Positions 10,170 to 21,491 are shown, counted from the stretch's first letter. The stretch is 64,000 bases of DNA from Chitinophaga sp. E66 (GCA_019285755.1 CP079103.1:4216001-4280000), one strand, 5' to 3'. Notes: generated from the sequence alone by a model not told the origin. Numbers and translations: made by a program.

Positions 10170-11449
10170 TTACTCTTCTTCAATATTCGCAGGGGAGTCA
10201 CCAGAATTTTGTCAATCCGGTGTGCGTCCATGTCCACGATCTCGAAGATAAAGCGGCGCCATTCCAGCTTTTCGCCGGTTTGGGGATGTGTTCCAGGTGG
10301 TGAAGAATGAATCCGGCCAGGGTATCGAATTCCTGTTCGAATTCAGCCATTTGGTCTTCCATATCGAATTCGAGAGAAAATCGTAGAAAGGTATCTGGGC
10401 GTCAATGAGATAAGTTCCATCGTCACGTTTCACCATGTCATAATCATCCTGACCGGTCTCCGGCATGTCGCCCACAATGGCTTCCAGGATATCGTTTAGG
10501 GTGATCATGCCAAGGAAGGTACCATATTCATCCACGATAAACGCGGCATGGATCTGTGTTTCCTTGAATTTCTCCAAGACCTGGTAAGCGGTATTGTTTT
10601 CGGGGATGAAGAGGGGCTTCTTCATGATATCCTTCAGCACAGCTACGTTTCCGGCCGTATATAAATCCTTGATTGTCAGGATACCGCGGATATTGTCAAT
10701 CTGCCCTTCGCAAACAGGGTACACGGAATGCGGGGCTTGCTTGATTTTACGCTTGTAGCTTTCCACCTCTTCGTTCACATCCAGCCATACAATGTCTGTC
10801 CGGTGTGTCATGAGGGAGGTGATATTGCGGTCGCCAGGTGAAACACCCGTTCGATGATTTCCTGTTCCGTTTCCTCGATAGCACCTGATGAAGTTCCCTC
10901 AGAAATAATCGCCTTGATTTCTTCCTCCGTCACATTGTTATCTGAAGAGCGCTTCAGCCCAACAGGCTTACCAGTGCCGCGGTAGAACGGCTAAGCAGCC
11001 AAACAAAGGGGAAAGTAACGCGGGAAAGGAACGTCATGGGCGCCGCTACGTTCTTGGCGATCAGTTCCGGGTTTGCCAGACCGATCCTTTTGGGGAAGAG
11101 CTCGCCCAAAACGAGGGTAAAGTACGTTACGCAGATTACGATGATAGCAGTGGCAATTGCATTGCTATAGGCAGCAAGCGCCGGCCATTGCATCACGAAG
11201 GCTTTTACGTCTTCCTTCAATTGTTCGCCGGAATACAAACCGGTCAAAATGCCGATCAGCGTAATCCCGATTTGTACGGTGGACAAAAAGTGTCGGGTTG
11301 TTGGACAGCTTCAGGGCTGCCCTGGCTTTGTCGTCCCCCTGCTTGGCTGCGTTTTCCAGGCGCACTTTCCTTGCGGAAACCAAGGCAATCTCCGCCATTG
11401 AGAAGATGCCGTTGAGCAAAATGAGGACGAGGATAATGACGACTTCCAT
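10170..11449 (-). CDS. CNNM/CorC-HlyC family membrane protein (hemolysin C-like, CBS domains)
   Basis: The N-terminus MEVVIILVLILLNGIFSMAE is the characteristic CNNM/DUF21 start, followed by further membrane segments (FTLVLGELFPKRIGL is the signature). Then come paired CBS domains (around HSVYPVCEGQIDNIRGIL and IVDEYGTFLGMITLNDILE) and a C-terminal CorC_HlyC domain. Such proteins are implicated in magnesium or cobalt efflux and ion homeostasis. Several base losses (near 11290, 10835, 10375, 10290 and 10195) break the frame. The likely end, DSPANIEEE-stop, is at 10170. Confidence 0.8.
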
Positions 11450-11475
11450 AATATATAAAGCCTAAAAATAATTAA

Positions 11476-12211
11476 TTATTCAAATATCAGGGTAACAAAT
11501 GCCATTCCGAGGCCTATAGCGATAGCCAGTACCTTCCTGCTGCTCAGTTCATGATGCTTTGTACCTGATTCATAGAAAATCGTGGTAGAAATATGCAGGA
11601 ATGCTCCTATTACCATCGCCACGATGTAAATCAGCGAATGGGTAATGGCTTCGGACCTGTCTCCCAGCCACCCTGCCAGCAGTGCCGAAATAGGTGTTAC
11701 CAGGAGAAGATAATGAGTATCCGCCAGAGTTTGGCGCGGGATTGCCCTGCATGGATCATCACCGTAATCAGGGTAAGCGATTCCGGTATCTTGTGCGCCA
11801 TAACCCCTAACATAAGCGAAGGCAAGGCGGATTTATCCTCGTAATGAAAGCCTAGCGGAATGCCTTCCATAAATGCATGGATCGATAACCCAACCAGCAG
11901 CGGGGTTACTGCAATATGATGATGGTGCCCGTCGGCAGCCGGCAAATGGGTATGCCCATGTTCCATACCATGACTCAGCTGCTGGAGGAATACCTGCAGG
12001 AAAAAACCGATAACGATATAGATTCCGGCGGAATGCCCCAGCTCATGATAGACTTCCGGCAGCAGGTGCATGATGGTGACGCCGAACAGGAATGCACCGG
12101 TAAAAGCCAGCAGATAGATAGGCAAACCGGGACTGATCCTTTGAAAATCATGGGGATCATGCCGCCAAAAACGGTGGCGGCCAGGATGAGTATAAGGTAA
12201 GCTATGTTCAT
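11476..12211 (-). CDS. ZIP family metal transporter
   Basis: About 245 residues with eight predicted membrane segments. A cytoplasmic His-rich loop (HGMEHGHTH, HHHH) lies between segments 3 and 4. The metal-path motifs HAFMEGIPLG and HKIPES match TM4 and TM5 of ZIP transporters, which import zinc or other divalent cations. The start MNIAYLILILAATV at 12211 overlaps the end of the PAP2 gene. Base losses near 12145 and 11700 split the frame. Confidence 0.85.
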
Positions 12212-12784
12212 GTTGTTTTTCAGGTAACAGCTCCAGCCCGATCCTGCGGTTGAAGAAACCACCGCTCAGGGAGCCTGCCAGGCATCCGAGCAGCGTACCG
12301 CCCAGGATATCGGTCGGATAATGCACGCCCACATACACCTGCGCGTAGCAGATCACCGCTGCCCAAACAAAAAGAGCCATGCCCAGCGGCGGATATATGG
12401 CCGGAGCGTTATAAATGAAAACATGGCCAGCCCGAAATGGTTGGCCGCGTGAGAAGACGTAAAACTGCCGCTTTGAGGGTAATACCCTACCATAATTCGC
12501 ACATATGGCGCAATATTGGGGTCATTCCCGGGCGCAAACGGCCCACCACCCCTTTCAGGAAACTGCTGGCCTGATCACATAGCGCAAAGGTCAATATGAA
12601 AAAACGATCCACCAGAAACCTTTCCAACCCCAGTTGTAGGTTACGAAAACCATGAGGAACAGGTAAGGGGCGCCCAGAGATAAGGCTCACGCATCCAGGG
12701 CAGCCAGCTGTCCAGGAAGGGAGACGCCCAGTTACTGTTTATATTGAAGAACAAGCGCAGGTCCCATTCTAGCAAGGTTCTCAT
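12208..12784 (-). CDS. PAP2 superfamily phosphatase
   Basis: A membrane protein of about 190 residues. It shows the three phosphatase motifs: KGVVGRLRPG (KX6RP), SGSFTSSHAANHFG (PSGH-like) and YVGVHYPTDILGG (SRX5HX3D-like). This family dephosphorylates lipid phosphates such as undecaprenyl diphosphate or phosphatidic acid on the outer face of the inner membrane. The start (MRTLLEWDLRL) overlaps the stop of the upstream methyltransferase as TGATG, and its end overlaps the ZIP gene. Base losses near 12640, 12530, 12410 and 12215. Confidence 0.8.
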
Positions 12785-13530
12785 CAGGATGTCGTTTTTG
12801 GGCGATGAGGATCAACCGGGGTGAATGCTCCTCATCAAAAGTGTTAAAATGATAATCCCCGAAAACGTCTGTGATTTCCAGTTTCTGCAGCGCGAACATT
12901 TCCCTGAAATCAGCCAGGCTGAACGCAGATACCCGTTCGGCAAATGTTGTCCGGAAAAGCTTCTTGCGGTCCAGTATCCGGATCTCTTTCAGGAACTTCC
13001 CTCCTGCCACTTCCCGGTGGATATCAAACACCACATCTTCCTTCTCTTTAATCTCGTTAGGCACCGGTGCGCAGCCGTAAAAGGACTGTTTAAGTAATCC
13101 AGCACCAGCCGTCCGCCTGGTTTCAGGCTATTGGCCAGCGTACGAAGGGCATTGTCGTTTTCATGACGCGACTCGAAATAACCGAAGCTCGTAAAGAAAT
13201 TGAACACGATGTCGAAGTAATTGATACGGAAAGGCAGCCGCATGTCGTGCTGGAAAAAGCTAAGGTGCTCATTTTCCAGCTTCCGCGCCGCGGCGATGCT
13301 TTCTTCCGACAAATCTATGCCGGTAACATTGAACCCTTTGTCTGCCGGTACTTGGCATGCCGGCCGCGGCCACAGGCCACGTCAAGCATGAGGGCCCCGG
13401 GCGCAGGGCGCAGGTAATCCACCAGCTTATCGATAAATGCAGCGGCTTCCCGTTCATCCCTGTTGCTATATAACAGGTGATAATACGGTGAATTAAACCA
13501 GTCTTTGAACCATTGTTTCGGCACTTCCAT
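12784..13530 (-). CDS. Class I SAM-dependent methyltransferase, substrate unknown
   Basis: About 248 residues with the SAM motif LMLDVACGRGRHAKYL, then GIDLSEESI and a later LKPGGRLVLDYLN. The substrate cannot be told from sequence. It begins MEVPKQWFKDWFNSPYYHLLY. Its true stop (AQKTTS-stop) is masked by loss of an A near 12800 and overlaps the PAP2 start. Further base losses lie near 13340 and 13070. Confidence 0.78.
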
Positions 13531-13545
13531 TTCGTGTCGGTCGTA

Positions 13546-15566
13546 TTATTTCGGTTTTTTGTTGTTAAACATCAAATATCGGGAGGATTCGTAAAATCCG
13601 CGGGTTAATTTCTCGAGCTCACCGGCAATTTCCGGCCGGGCGGCACTGATATCCTTCATCGGATCGGCCTCCAGGTCGTATAGCCGCATCTTTCCGCTAT
13701 CCATCCCAATCTCGCAAAAATATTTCTTTCCTATCAACCCATAGTAATTTTCGCCCCTGTTGTACACGACGAACGCGTAACGCTCCCCGGCAAAGGTCGT
13801 ATCGAGCATATCCACACCCATGGTGTAATTCGTATAGTTTACCCCCGCCATTTTCGCCACGGTCGGGTAAACGTCCAGCAGGCTGCTCATTTGGCTGACA
13901 CGCCGGGGCTGAACTATTTTGGGCGCCCAGATGATACAAGGCACATGATCTACAAAGGTCCCCATCTCATATTCGGGCAGGGGCATGTGTTTGAACGGGT
14001 TCAACCGGGCAGAGTGGTCTCCGAAGAAGACGAAAATCGTATTGTCAAGATATCCTGATTTTTCCGCCAGTTCCATCAGATAGCCCACGTTGTAATCCAG
14101 GTACCGCATGGCATTGAACTGGTCGACAGACAGCCAGCCCGCAGCCTTGAAAGCAGCCATGTCAATTTCTTTCTCCGTTACTTTCCGGAAGTCGCCCTTG
14201 CCAGCAGTAGTTGTATAAGGCTCATGATTATCAGCAGTTTGCAGGAAAGCTACGAAAGGTCTTCCGGCCTGGTGGGCTTTGCGGAAGATCTCATCGGACT
14301 CGGAAATGAGATCGAAGTCCGAAACGCCCCAAACGTCCGCCTTGGGTGCTTTAAAGTACCCTTCCTCGAAGATCTGTATGCCTTCCACGTTGTTGGTGAA
14401 AACGGCGCGGATGTTTGCCCAATTGGTATTCCCGCCGAGCAGGTAGTATTTTTCATACCCGTCGAACTGATCCATGATCACCCGCTGGTCCACGATCCCG
14501 GGGTGCCGGGATGCGGTTTTGAATTTGCAGATATCCGGCAGGCCGGTCGTGACGCCGAAAACCGTCCGTGCGGTGCTCATTGCCGGTACGTAGAAGTTAT
14601 CGAAGAAAAGGCCCTGATCTGCCAGCTTCTGTAGATTAGAGTAGCTTTCGTCGGGTTATTGAACATGGACGTCATGGCTGCGCCGCCCGATTCCAGCATT
14701 ACGATGATGACATTGGGCTTTTTAGCCAGCGTGTCGCCCTTTACGGCGCGGCCATAGTTCAATTTTACTGAATCAGGCTCGTCTACGCCGAGGTATCGGG
14801 CGACAGGCGCGTAATATTTGCGGGTGAGCTCAATATCGTATGTGTCATCCTTTACGGAGAAGTTGGAGACGAAATAGAGGACTGGATTAAGGCTGAGGGA
14901 AGTGATGCCATTGTCGCGCGTGAACATGGCCTGGCTCCATCGCAGCGGGAAATAGGCCACGTTTCCATAAATACCGGCGCCAAATAGCAAGATGATGAAA
15001 ACCACCCATCCCGCGAAAGCTTTGGGCCGCACGGGGACGCCCTCCTGCTGGGCAAAGTGCCGGAAAATGGAGCGATAAGACCAGATCACGAATACAAGCA
15101 ACAGCAGTATTCCGGCTGCGCCTTTGATGACGGGATAACTTTCCCAGAGCATGCGGGCATTGGTACCACGTTCCCCCTGGGCGAGGAATCGGGTTACCGA
15201 GGGCTCTATACGGATGCCAGGTAGCTGTAATGCCCCAGGTCAGTAACATAAAATAAGGTCAGGAATACGTACAAAACGAAAAGATAGCCGAAATGCAGCC
15301 TGCGGAGCCAACCTGGGCCAAAGAGGCGGTCGCGCGACAGCAGGGCCGCCAGGGCGATGGGGGCCATGCAAATAAGCGCCAGCCGCATATCGAATTTAAG
15401 CCCCAGGTGCCAGGCTTTCGCGATGGCGCCACTATCCTGTATCGTGGTGGTGAAAAAGAAAAAAGTAGAAGATCAGGCGCCACGCCACGAGGAAACCGAA
15501 CAGGTACAAGGTTTGGGTAAATATATACCGGATGTATCTGGGTATCCGCGACCAAAGCTGCATCAT
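13546..15566 (-). CDS. LTA synthase-family membrane sulfatase/phosphoglycerol transferase
   Basis: About 674 residues: four to five N-terminal membrane segments, then a large alkaline-phosphatase-superfamily domain outside the membrane. Visible features are KPNVIIVMLESGG (first metal ligand Glu), STARTVFGVTTGLP (region of the nucleophile Thr) and VFFGDHSARLNPF (metal-binding Asp/His). In Bacteroidota these proteins are thought to transfer phosphoglycerol or phosphoethanolamine to envelope glycans or lipids. The nucleophile is not a Cys/Ser sulfatase motif, so it is not a formylglycine sulfatase. Base losses near 15440, 15215 and 14640. Confidence 0.8.
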
Positions 15567-15705
15567 CTTGTTATCTTATTATTTCCCTTTAGTTATATTC
15601 CCGTAAAATTTTATACGTAGCGGCAAATATACACTAATTGCACCAACATCCCGGGAAGCAATCGGGACCTGACAAATTAGCGGAGCCGATAAATAGGGAA
15701 TCGAT

Positions 15706-15713
15706 TATCTTTG
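15706..15713 (+). promoter_or_regulatory. Bacteroidota-type -7 element for the phosphohexomutase gene
   Basis: TATCTTTG matches TAnnTTTG exactly and lies 23 bp upstream of the GTG start at 15737. No clear -33 element is visible. Confidence 0.6.
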
Positions 15714-15736
15714 CCATCCTAAAAAAATCCAATAAA

Positions 15737-17116
15737 GTGGCACTGATTAAATCAATTTCGGGAATTCGCGGCACCATCGGCGGCAAGCCCGGCGAAGGAC
15801 TTTCCCTGTCGACGTGGTAAAGTTCACCGCGGCTTACGGTACATGGCTGCTGAAGCAGAACGCGGAGAACAGGAAAGTGGTGATCGGAAGAGACGGCCGG
15901 ATTTCCGGGGAAATGATCAAACAACTGGTTATTTCCACCCTCAACGGCCTTGGTATTGACGTAGTAGACCTGGACCTTAGCACTACGCCCACCGTGGAAA
16001 TCGCCGTTCCCCTCGAACAGGCAGCGGGTGGCATCATCCTGACCGCCAGCCACAACCCCCGCGAATGGAACGCCCTGAAGCTCCTCAACGCGAAAGGCGA
16101 GTTCATCTCCGGCGCAGACGGCGCCGAGCTGCTGGATATTGCCGCCCGGGAAGACTTCACCTTCGCAGACGTGAACAAACTCGGCTCTTACCGTAAAGAT
16201 GACTCCTACCTTCAGAAGCACATCGACCTGGTATTGAACTACCCCTCGTTGACAAGGCTGCCATCGAAGCCGCCAACTTCAAAGTAGTGGTTGACGCCGT
16301 GAACTCCACCGGCGCCATTTTCGTCCCGGCACTGCTTAAAGCACTGGGTGTCAAGGAAGTAACCACACTCTTTGATGATGTGTCCGGCAAATTCGCGCAT
16401 AATCCGGAGCCTCTGCCCGAAAACCTCACCGCGCTCAGCAATGAGGTAGATAAAAGCCAGGCCGACTTCGGAATCGCCGTTGACCCGGACGTAGACCGGC
16501 TCTGCTTCGTTTGTGAAGATGGCAGCATGTTCGGCGAGGAATATACCCTGGTAGCAGTGTCGGACTACGTCCTGAAACACCGCAAAGGCAACAGTGTATC
16601 CAACATGAGCTCCACCCAGGCGCTGAAAGATATTACCATCAAGAATGGCGGTGAGTACTACCCTTCCGCTGTAGGCGAAGTGAATGTGGTGAACAAAATG
16701 AAGGCTGTAAACGCTGTGATCGGCGGTGAAGGCAACGGTGGCATCATCGTGCCGGACTTCCATTACGGCCGCGACGCCCTCATCGGCATCGGTCTGTTCC
16801 TCAGCCATCTGGCGCATAGCAAAAGACCATGAAAGCCCTCCGGAACTCATATCCCGACTATTTCATCAGCAAGAATAAAATCGAGCTGGACAAAGGGATC
16901 GACGTGAAGGAAGTTTTCGAAAAGATCAAGGGTAAGTACAAAAACCAGCCCCTGAACACAGAAGACGGCCTCAAAATTGAGTTCGACAAGGACTGGGTGC
17001 ACCTGCGCACGTCCAACACCGAGCCCATTATCCGTATCTATGCGGAAAGCCAGAATGAGACCACGGCAGACAATATCGCCCGTAAAATCATGCAGGATAT
17101 TAAGGAATTTATATAA
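15737..17116 (+). CDS. glmM: Phosphoglucosamine/phosphomannomutase (alpha-D-phosphohexomutase)
   Basis: A phosphohexomutase of about 460 residues. The N-terminus ALIKSISGIRGTIGGKPGEG is typical of Bacteroidota GlmM-type enzymes. The phosphoserine loop is TASHNPREWN, the metal loop DPDVDRL, the sugar loop GEGNGG and the phosphate-binding loop RTSNTEPIIRI. It interconverts glucosamine-6-P and -1-P, or mannose phosphates, for cell-wall precursor supply. GTG at 15737 is the likely start, right after the promoter. Base losses near 15815, 16245 and 16830. Phosphomannomutase ManB is the alternative assignment. Confidence 0.85.
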
Positions 17117-17141
17117 TTCCTATAGACTTATAGATGGATGA

Positions 17142-17173
17142 ACGGATGGCGGAAATAACCGTCATCCGTTTTT
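17142..17173 (+). terminator. Intrinsic terminator after the phosphohexomutase
   Basis: Stem ACGGATG / CATCCGT, extended by a GG/CC pair, followed by TTTT. It lies 25 bp after the stop codon. Confidence 0.75.
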
Positions 17174-17189
17174 CTTTGCGCCAATTCCT

Positions 17190-17197
17190 TAATTTTG
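17190..17197 (+). promoter_or_regulatory. Bacteroidota-type -7 element for the cysteine desulfurase
   Basis: TAATTTTG, a TAnnTTTG match, lies 40 bp upstream of the TTG start at 17238 and just downstream of the previous terminator. Confidence 0.55.
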
Positions 17198-17237
17198 TGC
17201 CACTTTTATAATCAAAAACCACCAAACCCGCACGACC

Positions 17238-18361
17238 TTGGAAAGAATTTATTTCGACAATGCCGCCACCACGGCACTCGACCCGGCCGTATTGGACACC
17301 ATGCTGCCGTATATGACAGAAAAGTTCGGCAATCCGTCCTCCATTTATTCATATGGCCGTGAGTCGCGCCTGGGCATCGAAAACGCCCGGAAATCCGTGG
17401 CTAAGATCCTGAACGCTCATCCCGGGGAGATTTTCTTCACTTCCGGCGGTACAGAAAGCACCAACACGGCCATTAATGCGGCCATCCGCGACCTGGGCTG
17501 CCGCCACATCATCAGCTCCCCATCGAGCACCATGCCACCCTCCACACCGTTGAACACGTTTATTGCCGCGACGAGATCCGCCTGTCCTGGGTAAAACTGC
17601 TCCCCAACGGGCACGTAGACCTCGAAGACCTCCGCCGCCTGCTGGCAGAGAGCAAAGAGCGCACACTGGTGAGCCTCATGCATGCCAATAACGAAATCGG
17701 TAACCTGCTCGATATCCACGCGGTGGGTAACCTATGTAAGGAATTCGATGCTATTTTCCATTCTGATACGGTGCAGACCGTAGGGCACTACCCTTTGATC
17801 TGCGCAATACCCCGTGCACTTTATCAACGGCGCAGGCCACAAATTCCATGGCCCCAAAGGTGTTGGAATTCTCTACATCAATGAGAATGTAAAGATCCAC
17901 CCTTACCTCATGGGCGGCTCTCAGGAGCGCAATATGCGCGCCGGCACCGAAAACCTCTATGGCATCGTAGGCTTCGCCAAAGCCCTGGAAATGGCCACTG
18001 AGCACCACGAGAAACACAGCCAGTACATCGACGGCCTCCGCAAATACATGGCAGAACAACTAGAGCAGCACATCCCGGATGTTTCCTTCAACGGAGATCT
18101 CCATGGCCGCAGCCTCTACACTGTCCTGAATGTGTCTTTCCTAAAACGGAGAAAAGCGAGATGCTCCTTTTCAACCTGGACATTAATGGCATTTGCGCCT
18201 CCGGCGGCAGCGCCTGCACCTCCGGCGCCGATGCTGGCTCCCACGTAATCCGTGCCCTCAGCAGCGATCCCAACCGCATTGCGGTGCGCTTCTCTTTCTC
18301 GCACACCAACACGAAAGAAGAGGTGGACGCCGTGGTAGCCAAGCTGAAAGAACTGATTTAA
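17238..18361 (+). CDS. Cysteine desulfurase (NifS/IscS-like)
   Basis: A PLP enzyme of about 378 residues starting with TTG (MERIYFDNAATT). The Schiff-base Lys is in GAGHKFHGPKG and the catalytic Cys loop is ICASGGSACTSGAD. It removes sulfur from cysteine for Fe-S clusters and thio-modification of tRNA. Four base losses (near 17522, 17795, 17810 and 18143) break the frame; restoring a C at 17522 gives the conserved SSPIEHHA segment. No scaffold protein is adjacent. Confidence 0.88.
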
Positions 18362-18383
18362 GACTTCACTTGTATAGAAGAAT

Positions 18384-18417
18384 AATCCGGCAGTATATTT
18401 TACTGCCGGATTTTTTT
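18384..18417 (+). terminator. Intrinsic terminator after the cysteine desulfurase
   Basis: A perfect 12-bp stem (AATCCGGCAGTA / TACTGCCGGATT) with a short loop, followed by a run of T. It lies 23 bp after the stop. Confidence 0.9.
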
Positions 18418-18512
18418 ATGCACCATCCCACTTCGCTTTTTACAGCAAATATCACTTTGAGAAAAACGTTTTCAATATTCCCCGTCACTGATAAAATAAT
18501 ATCGAATTACCT

Positions 18513-18520
18513 TAATTTTG
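18513..18520 (+). promoter_or_regulatory. Candidate promoter -7 element for a structured RNA
   Basis: TAATTTTG fits TAnnTTTG in a stretch with no plus-strand protein gene, about 130 bp upstream of a strongly structured segment. Confidence 0.4.
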
Positions 18521-18526
18521 ACACAG

Positions 18527-18744
18527 TCGAAGTCGGTTCAACGGCACAGAGGGTTAAGTTTTGTTATGCTGAAGGGCGCTGTTTATAAAAGTACGGGGAC
18601 TGAAGAAGCTTTTACATTTGAAGCTATCGTTTTTATAACTATCTTTGGTAAAAGCTAAAAAGTGGTTCAACTTACATAACTCGTATCTTACGGGGTTGCC
18701 TGAAAAGGCACGGGGGTTGAAAGATTTTTTAGCTTTTACTTTTT
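18527..18744 (+). ncRNA. Candidate structured RNA gene next to DUF3800 (hypothetical)
   Basis: No credible ORF fills this stretch. A 14-bp perfect inverted repeat, GTAAAAGCTAAAAA at 18648-18661 and TTTTTAGCTTTTAC at 18726-18739, closes a domain. Inside it are a TTCAAC/GTTGAA pairing (18666-18671 with 18716-18721) and a hairpin TGCCT-GAAA-AGGCA at 18697-18710. The GAAA loop is a GNRA tetraloop only if the plus strand is transcribed. Five Ts follow the outer stem (18740-18744), as in an intrinsic terminator. A third copy of the arm core, AGCTTTTAC, is at 18607-18615. It converges on the 3' end of the DUF3800 gene. It could instead be a 3' UTR structure or the end of a mobile element. Confidence 0.4.
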
Positions 18745-19443
18745 AATCAAACATCGTAACAATATCCCCAAACTTATCTCTTAATGCCCTAAAATACCTG
18801 TCTTCCCCTTCAGCAAATTTCGTTGAATTGCCCACATGAGATAATCTATTATACTTATCTCCGGCATATGCTTACCATTGACTAGCTCTACATTCCATTG
18901 ACAATATTCATCTTGCGTTATTGAATTCTTCACTGCATCTGCAAACCTTGGCAGTGTATTACCTTGCCTTTCCGCCAAATAAATTTGATGTTGATGACTA
19001 CCAGTAAGTCGACCTTTGAGAAGTTGTTGTACAACATCGAAATAAAATTCAGACGATCTATTATTATACCTGGTCCTAAAAATCTCGACATTTTTCTTAG
19101 CAACGACAATATGCGCATTAAATCCTCCCAATTTCCTTAACCGTTCAAAGAACTGAATTCTAACTTCTGCATGATCATTACATGCATGCAAATACCATTG
19201 CTTGTCATTTTTAATAGAAGGGATACTATTATATAGAACATCATTCCGAATAAAGTCTGTAAAATCTACGACTGCTTTTCTTATTGCTTTCCGGCTTTCA
19301 GTTTCTATCATCCCAACGATGAGATATGGCTGAAATCCGTCAGTCCCGACCAACAGTTTATTATGGCGACCAAAATAATTCGGATCCCCACTTTCATCAA
19401 TAAAATAATATTTCTTCTTTAGTTGTACTCCTTCAATTTCCAT
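18743..19443 (-). CDS. DUF3800 domain protein
   Basis: About 234 residues with the DUF3800 hallmark YYFIDESGDPNYF near the N-terminus and a C-terminal GEDRYFRALRDKF segment. The family is predicted to have an RNase H-like fold and is common in mobile and defence-related contexts; its activity is not established here. The start MEIEGVQLKKK at 19443 is chosen over an upstream ATG. Loss of an A near 18822 hides the true end, which is at 18743. The gene is clearly more AT-rich than its neighbours, suggesting horizontal acquisition together with the adjacent repeats. Confidence 0.75.
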
Positions 19444-19535
19444 AGTTGGCTTTTCAATTATGGAAAAAATGTAGGAATAAATCAAACACAAAACTTTTGT
19501 TCAGTTTGCCATTTTTTGTACATGGTTTTATACCA

Positions 19536-20228
19536 TTACGAGTATCGCGTGATGACATCGTAGAACTTATCGCGATAACCTTCGCTGATGGGAATGGATT
19601 GATTGGCGATCATGACCGTATTGCGTTCCACCGAATTTATTTTATTCATCGCCACGAGGTAAGATCGATGCACACGCATAAATTTATCCTTCGGAAGACG
19701 CGATTCAAAAGATTTAAGACTCTTCAACGTAAGGATGGGCTGATTGGCCGTATAGATCTTGATGTAGTCTTTCAATGCCTCGATATACAATATATCTTCC
19801 AGGTTAATTTTAATGATGCGGTACTCTGTTTTGACGAAGATATAATCAGTTTCCGGCGGTTTGGGCGATGCGATGGAACGATACTCTTCCGCTTTTGTAA
19901 CTGCTTTGATAAAGCGCTCAAAAGGGATAGGCTTGAGGAGGTAATCCACCACATCCAGGTTATACCCATCCAACGCATACTCTTCGTATGCGGTAGTGAA
20001 GATAACCATCGGCGGCCGCTTCAACGATTTTAAGAATTGTATGCCAGTAATATCCGGCATTTTAATATCCAGGAATATCAGGTCTACCGGCTCCTGTTGC
20101 AGGAATCCCAATGCCCGCGAGGCATTGGTAAATGCCGTCAGCTCCATCTGAAAAGGGGCCTTCGCCGCGAAGTCGGTAATAATCTCCAGCGCCAGCGGCT
20201 CATCATCCAACGCAATGCACTTCATCAT
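19536..20228 (-). CDS. LytTR-family response regulator
   Basis: An intact protein of 230 residues. The N-terminal receiver domain has DDEPLA, the phosphoacceptor Asp in LIFLDIKMPD, and the conserved Thr/Lys (TTAYEEYA, LLKPI). The C-terminal LytTR DNA-binding domain has YIEALKDYIKIYT and VHRSYLVAMNKI. It overlaps the 3' end of the cognate sensor kinase gene by about 25 bases, so the pair is co-transcribed. Confidence 0.93.
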   Translation of the reverse strand: MMKCIALDDEPLALEIITDFAAKAPFQMELTAFTNASRALGFLQQEPVDLIFLDIKMPDITGIQFLKSLKRPPMVIFTTAYEEYALDGYNLDVVDYLLKPIPFERFIKAVTKAEEYRSIASPKPPETDYIFVKTEYRIIKINLEDILYIEALKDYIKIYTANQPILTLKSLKSFESRLPKDKFMRVHRSYLVAMNKINSVERNTVMIANQSIPISEGYRDKFYDVITRYS

Positions 20229-21491
20229 GTTTCAAAGCAATTATTAAGTCTGCAATAAATTCGTTCCCTTGCTCTCTGATTGTGATCTCGTGTGCATCTT
20301 TGTACATCAGTTCCAGGCGCTTCAGCGTATTCCCTAATCCCACGCCTCCCTTTTCCGATACCCGCCGCTCCAGCAGCCGGTTACGTACGGTCAAACGCAA
20401 TTGTCCGCCTTCCGAAATTTGAAGCCCGACGTGTATCCACGACGGCTCTTCGTAACTCACGCCATGCTTAAAAGCATTCTCTACGAATGGGATCAGCAGC
20501 ATAGGTGCTATCCTTAATCCAGACGGGTCGCCGGTAACGCTGACATCCACCGGAATGTCCCGCGCAAGCCGCAGGCGCTGCATATCGATAAAATCCTGCA
20601 GATAGCGGATTTCATTGCCCAGTAAAACCTGGTCTTCGTTACTCTGATAGATCATATACCGCAGGATATTCGACAGCTTCACCAGGGCATGCTCTGTTTC
20701 AGGGCTTTGCCGGTGCGCCGGGAATATACGGTGTTCAAACTATTGAATAGAAAATGCGGATTGATCTGCGATCGCAGGAAACGCAGCTCAGCATTCAGGT
20801 TCGCTACTTTCAGGGCTTCTTTTTGCTGCTCGCTTTTAAACCATTCCAACGCAACTTTAATAAACCCGCCGATAAACAATACCAGTAGTGTAAACGTGGC
20901 CGACTTGCGGAAGATATCCGGGAAAAGGAACATCCCCAGAATATTCCGGTCACGCATTCCGGCCCGGCGCAATACTGGGCGGCGGCATCAGGCTATCGCT
21001 AAGCATGATGGTATGATGAGCAACCTCCATGGTGTCAATGGCTAATTGCGCTGCCTGCGACGATCCCGTTGCAACGGCCAGGTTCCGCCAGAGCGCGTTT
21101 TCATTGCATATCCTTCACCAACATAATGCGCCGCCATTACAAACGGCCTGCCTGTGCGCCCGCCATGCATACGCATGAAAGTATACTCCACCAGCGCCTG
21201 CTGCAGCCCGATACCCGCCAGCACCAACGCCACCAGCCCGATATAGATGCCGATGCGCCTGCGCGTGAAGAAGCGCGGTATTAATACGTAATAATTCAGA
21301 TAGAACAGTCCGACGATGAACAGTGTGTTCACTCCTTCCTTCCAATAGAATAAATGATCGTCTACACGGATCCGGTACACTAAAAAGGGAAAGATGAACA
21401 ACAACACCCAAACCGCGATATGCAAACTAATTACGACGAGCCGGTTACCCAGTATTTTCCTCCAAAAGACCATAGGTGTGATGCGGCTCAA
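20203..21491 (-). CDS. LytS-like sensor histidine kinase
   Basis: About 430 residues with four predicted N-terminal membrane segments (IAVWVLLFIFPFLVY, TLFIVGLFYLNYYV and two more). A His_kinase domain carries the phosphoacceptor His in SQINPHFLFNSLN and the N-box LIPFVENAFKHG. It phosphorylates the LytTR regulator encoded next. Base losses near 21080, 20970 and 20700 break the frame. The start may be the ATG at 21491 or the one at 21473. Confidence 0.85.

Noticed and set aside
13546..15566. Formylglycine-dependent sulfatase
   Set aside because: The nucleophile region STARTVFG lacks the C/S-x-P-x-R motif and the N-terminal membrane segments fit LTA-synthase-like proteins.
18513..18744. Retron, RNase P RNA, SRP RNA or tmRNA
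   Set aside because: There is no reverse transcriptase nearby and none of the conserved sequence signatures of these RNAs could be recognised.
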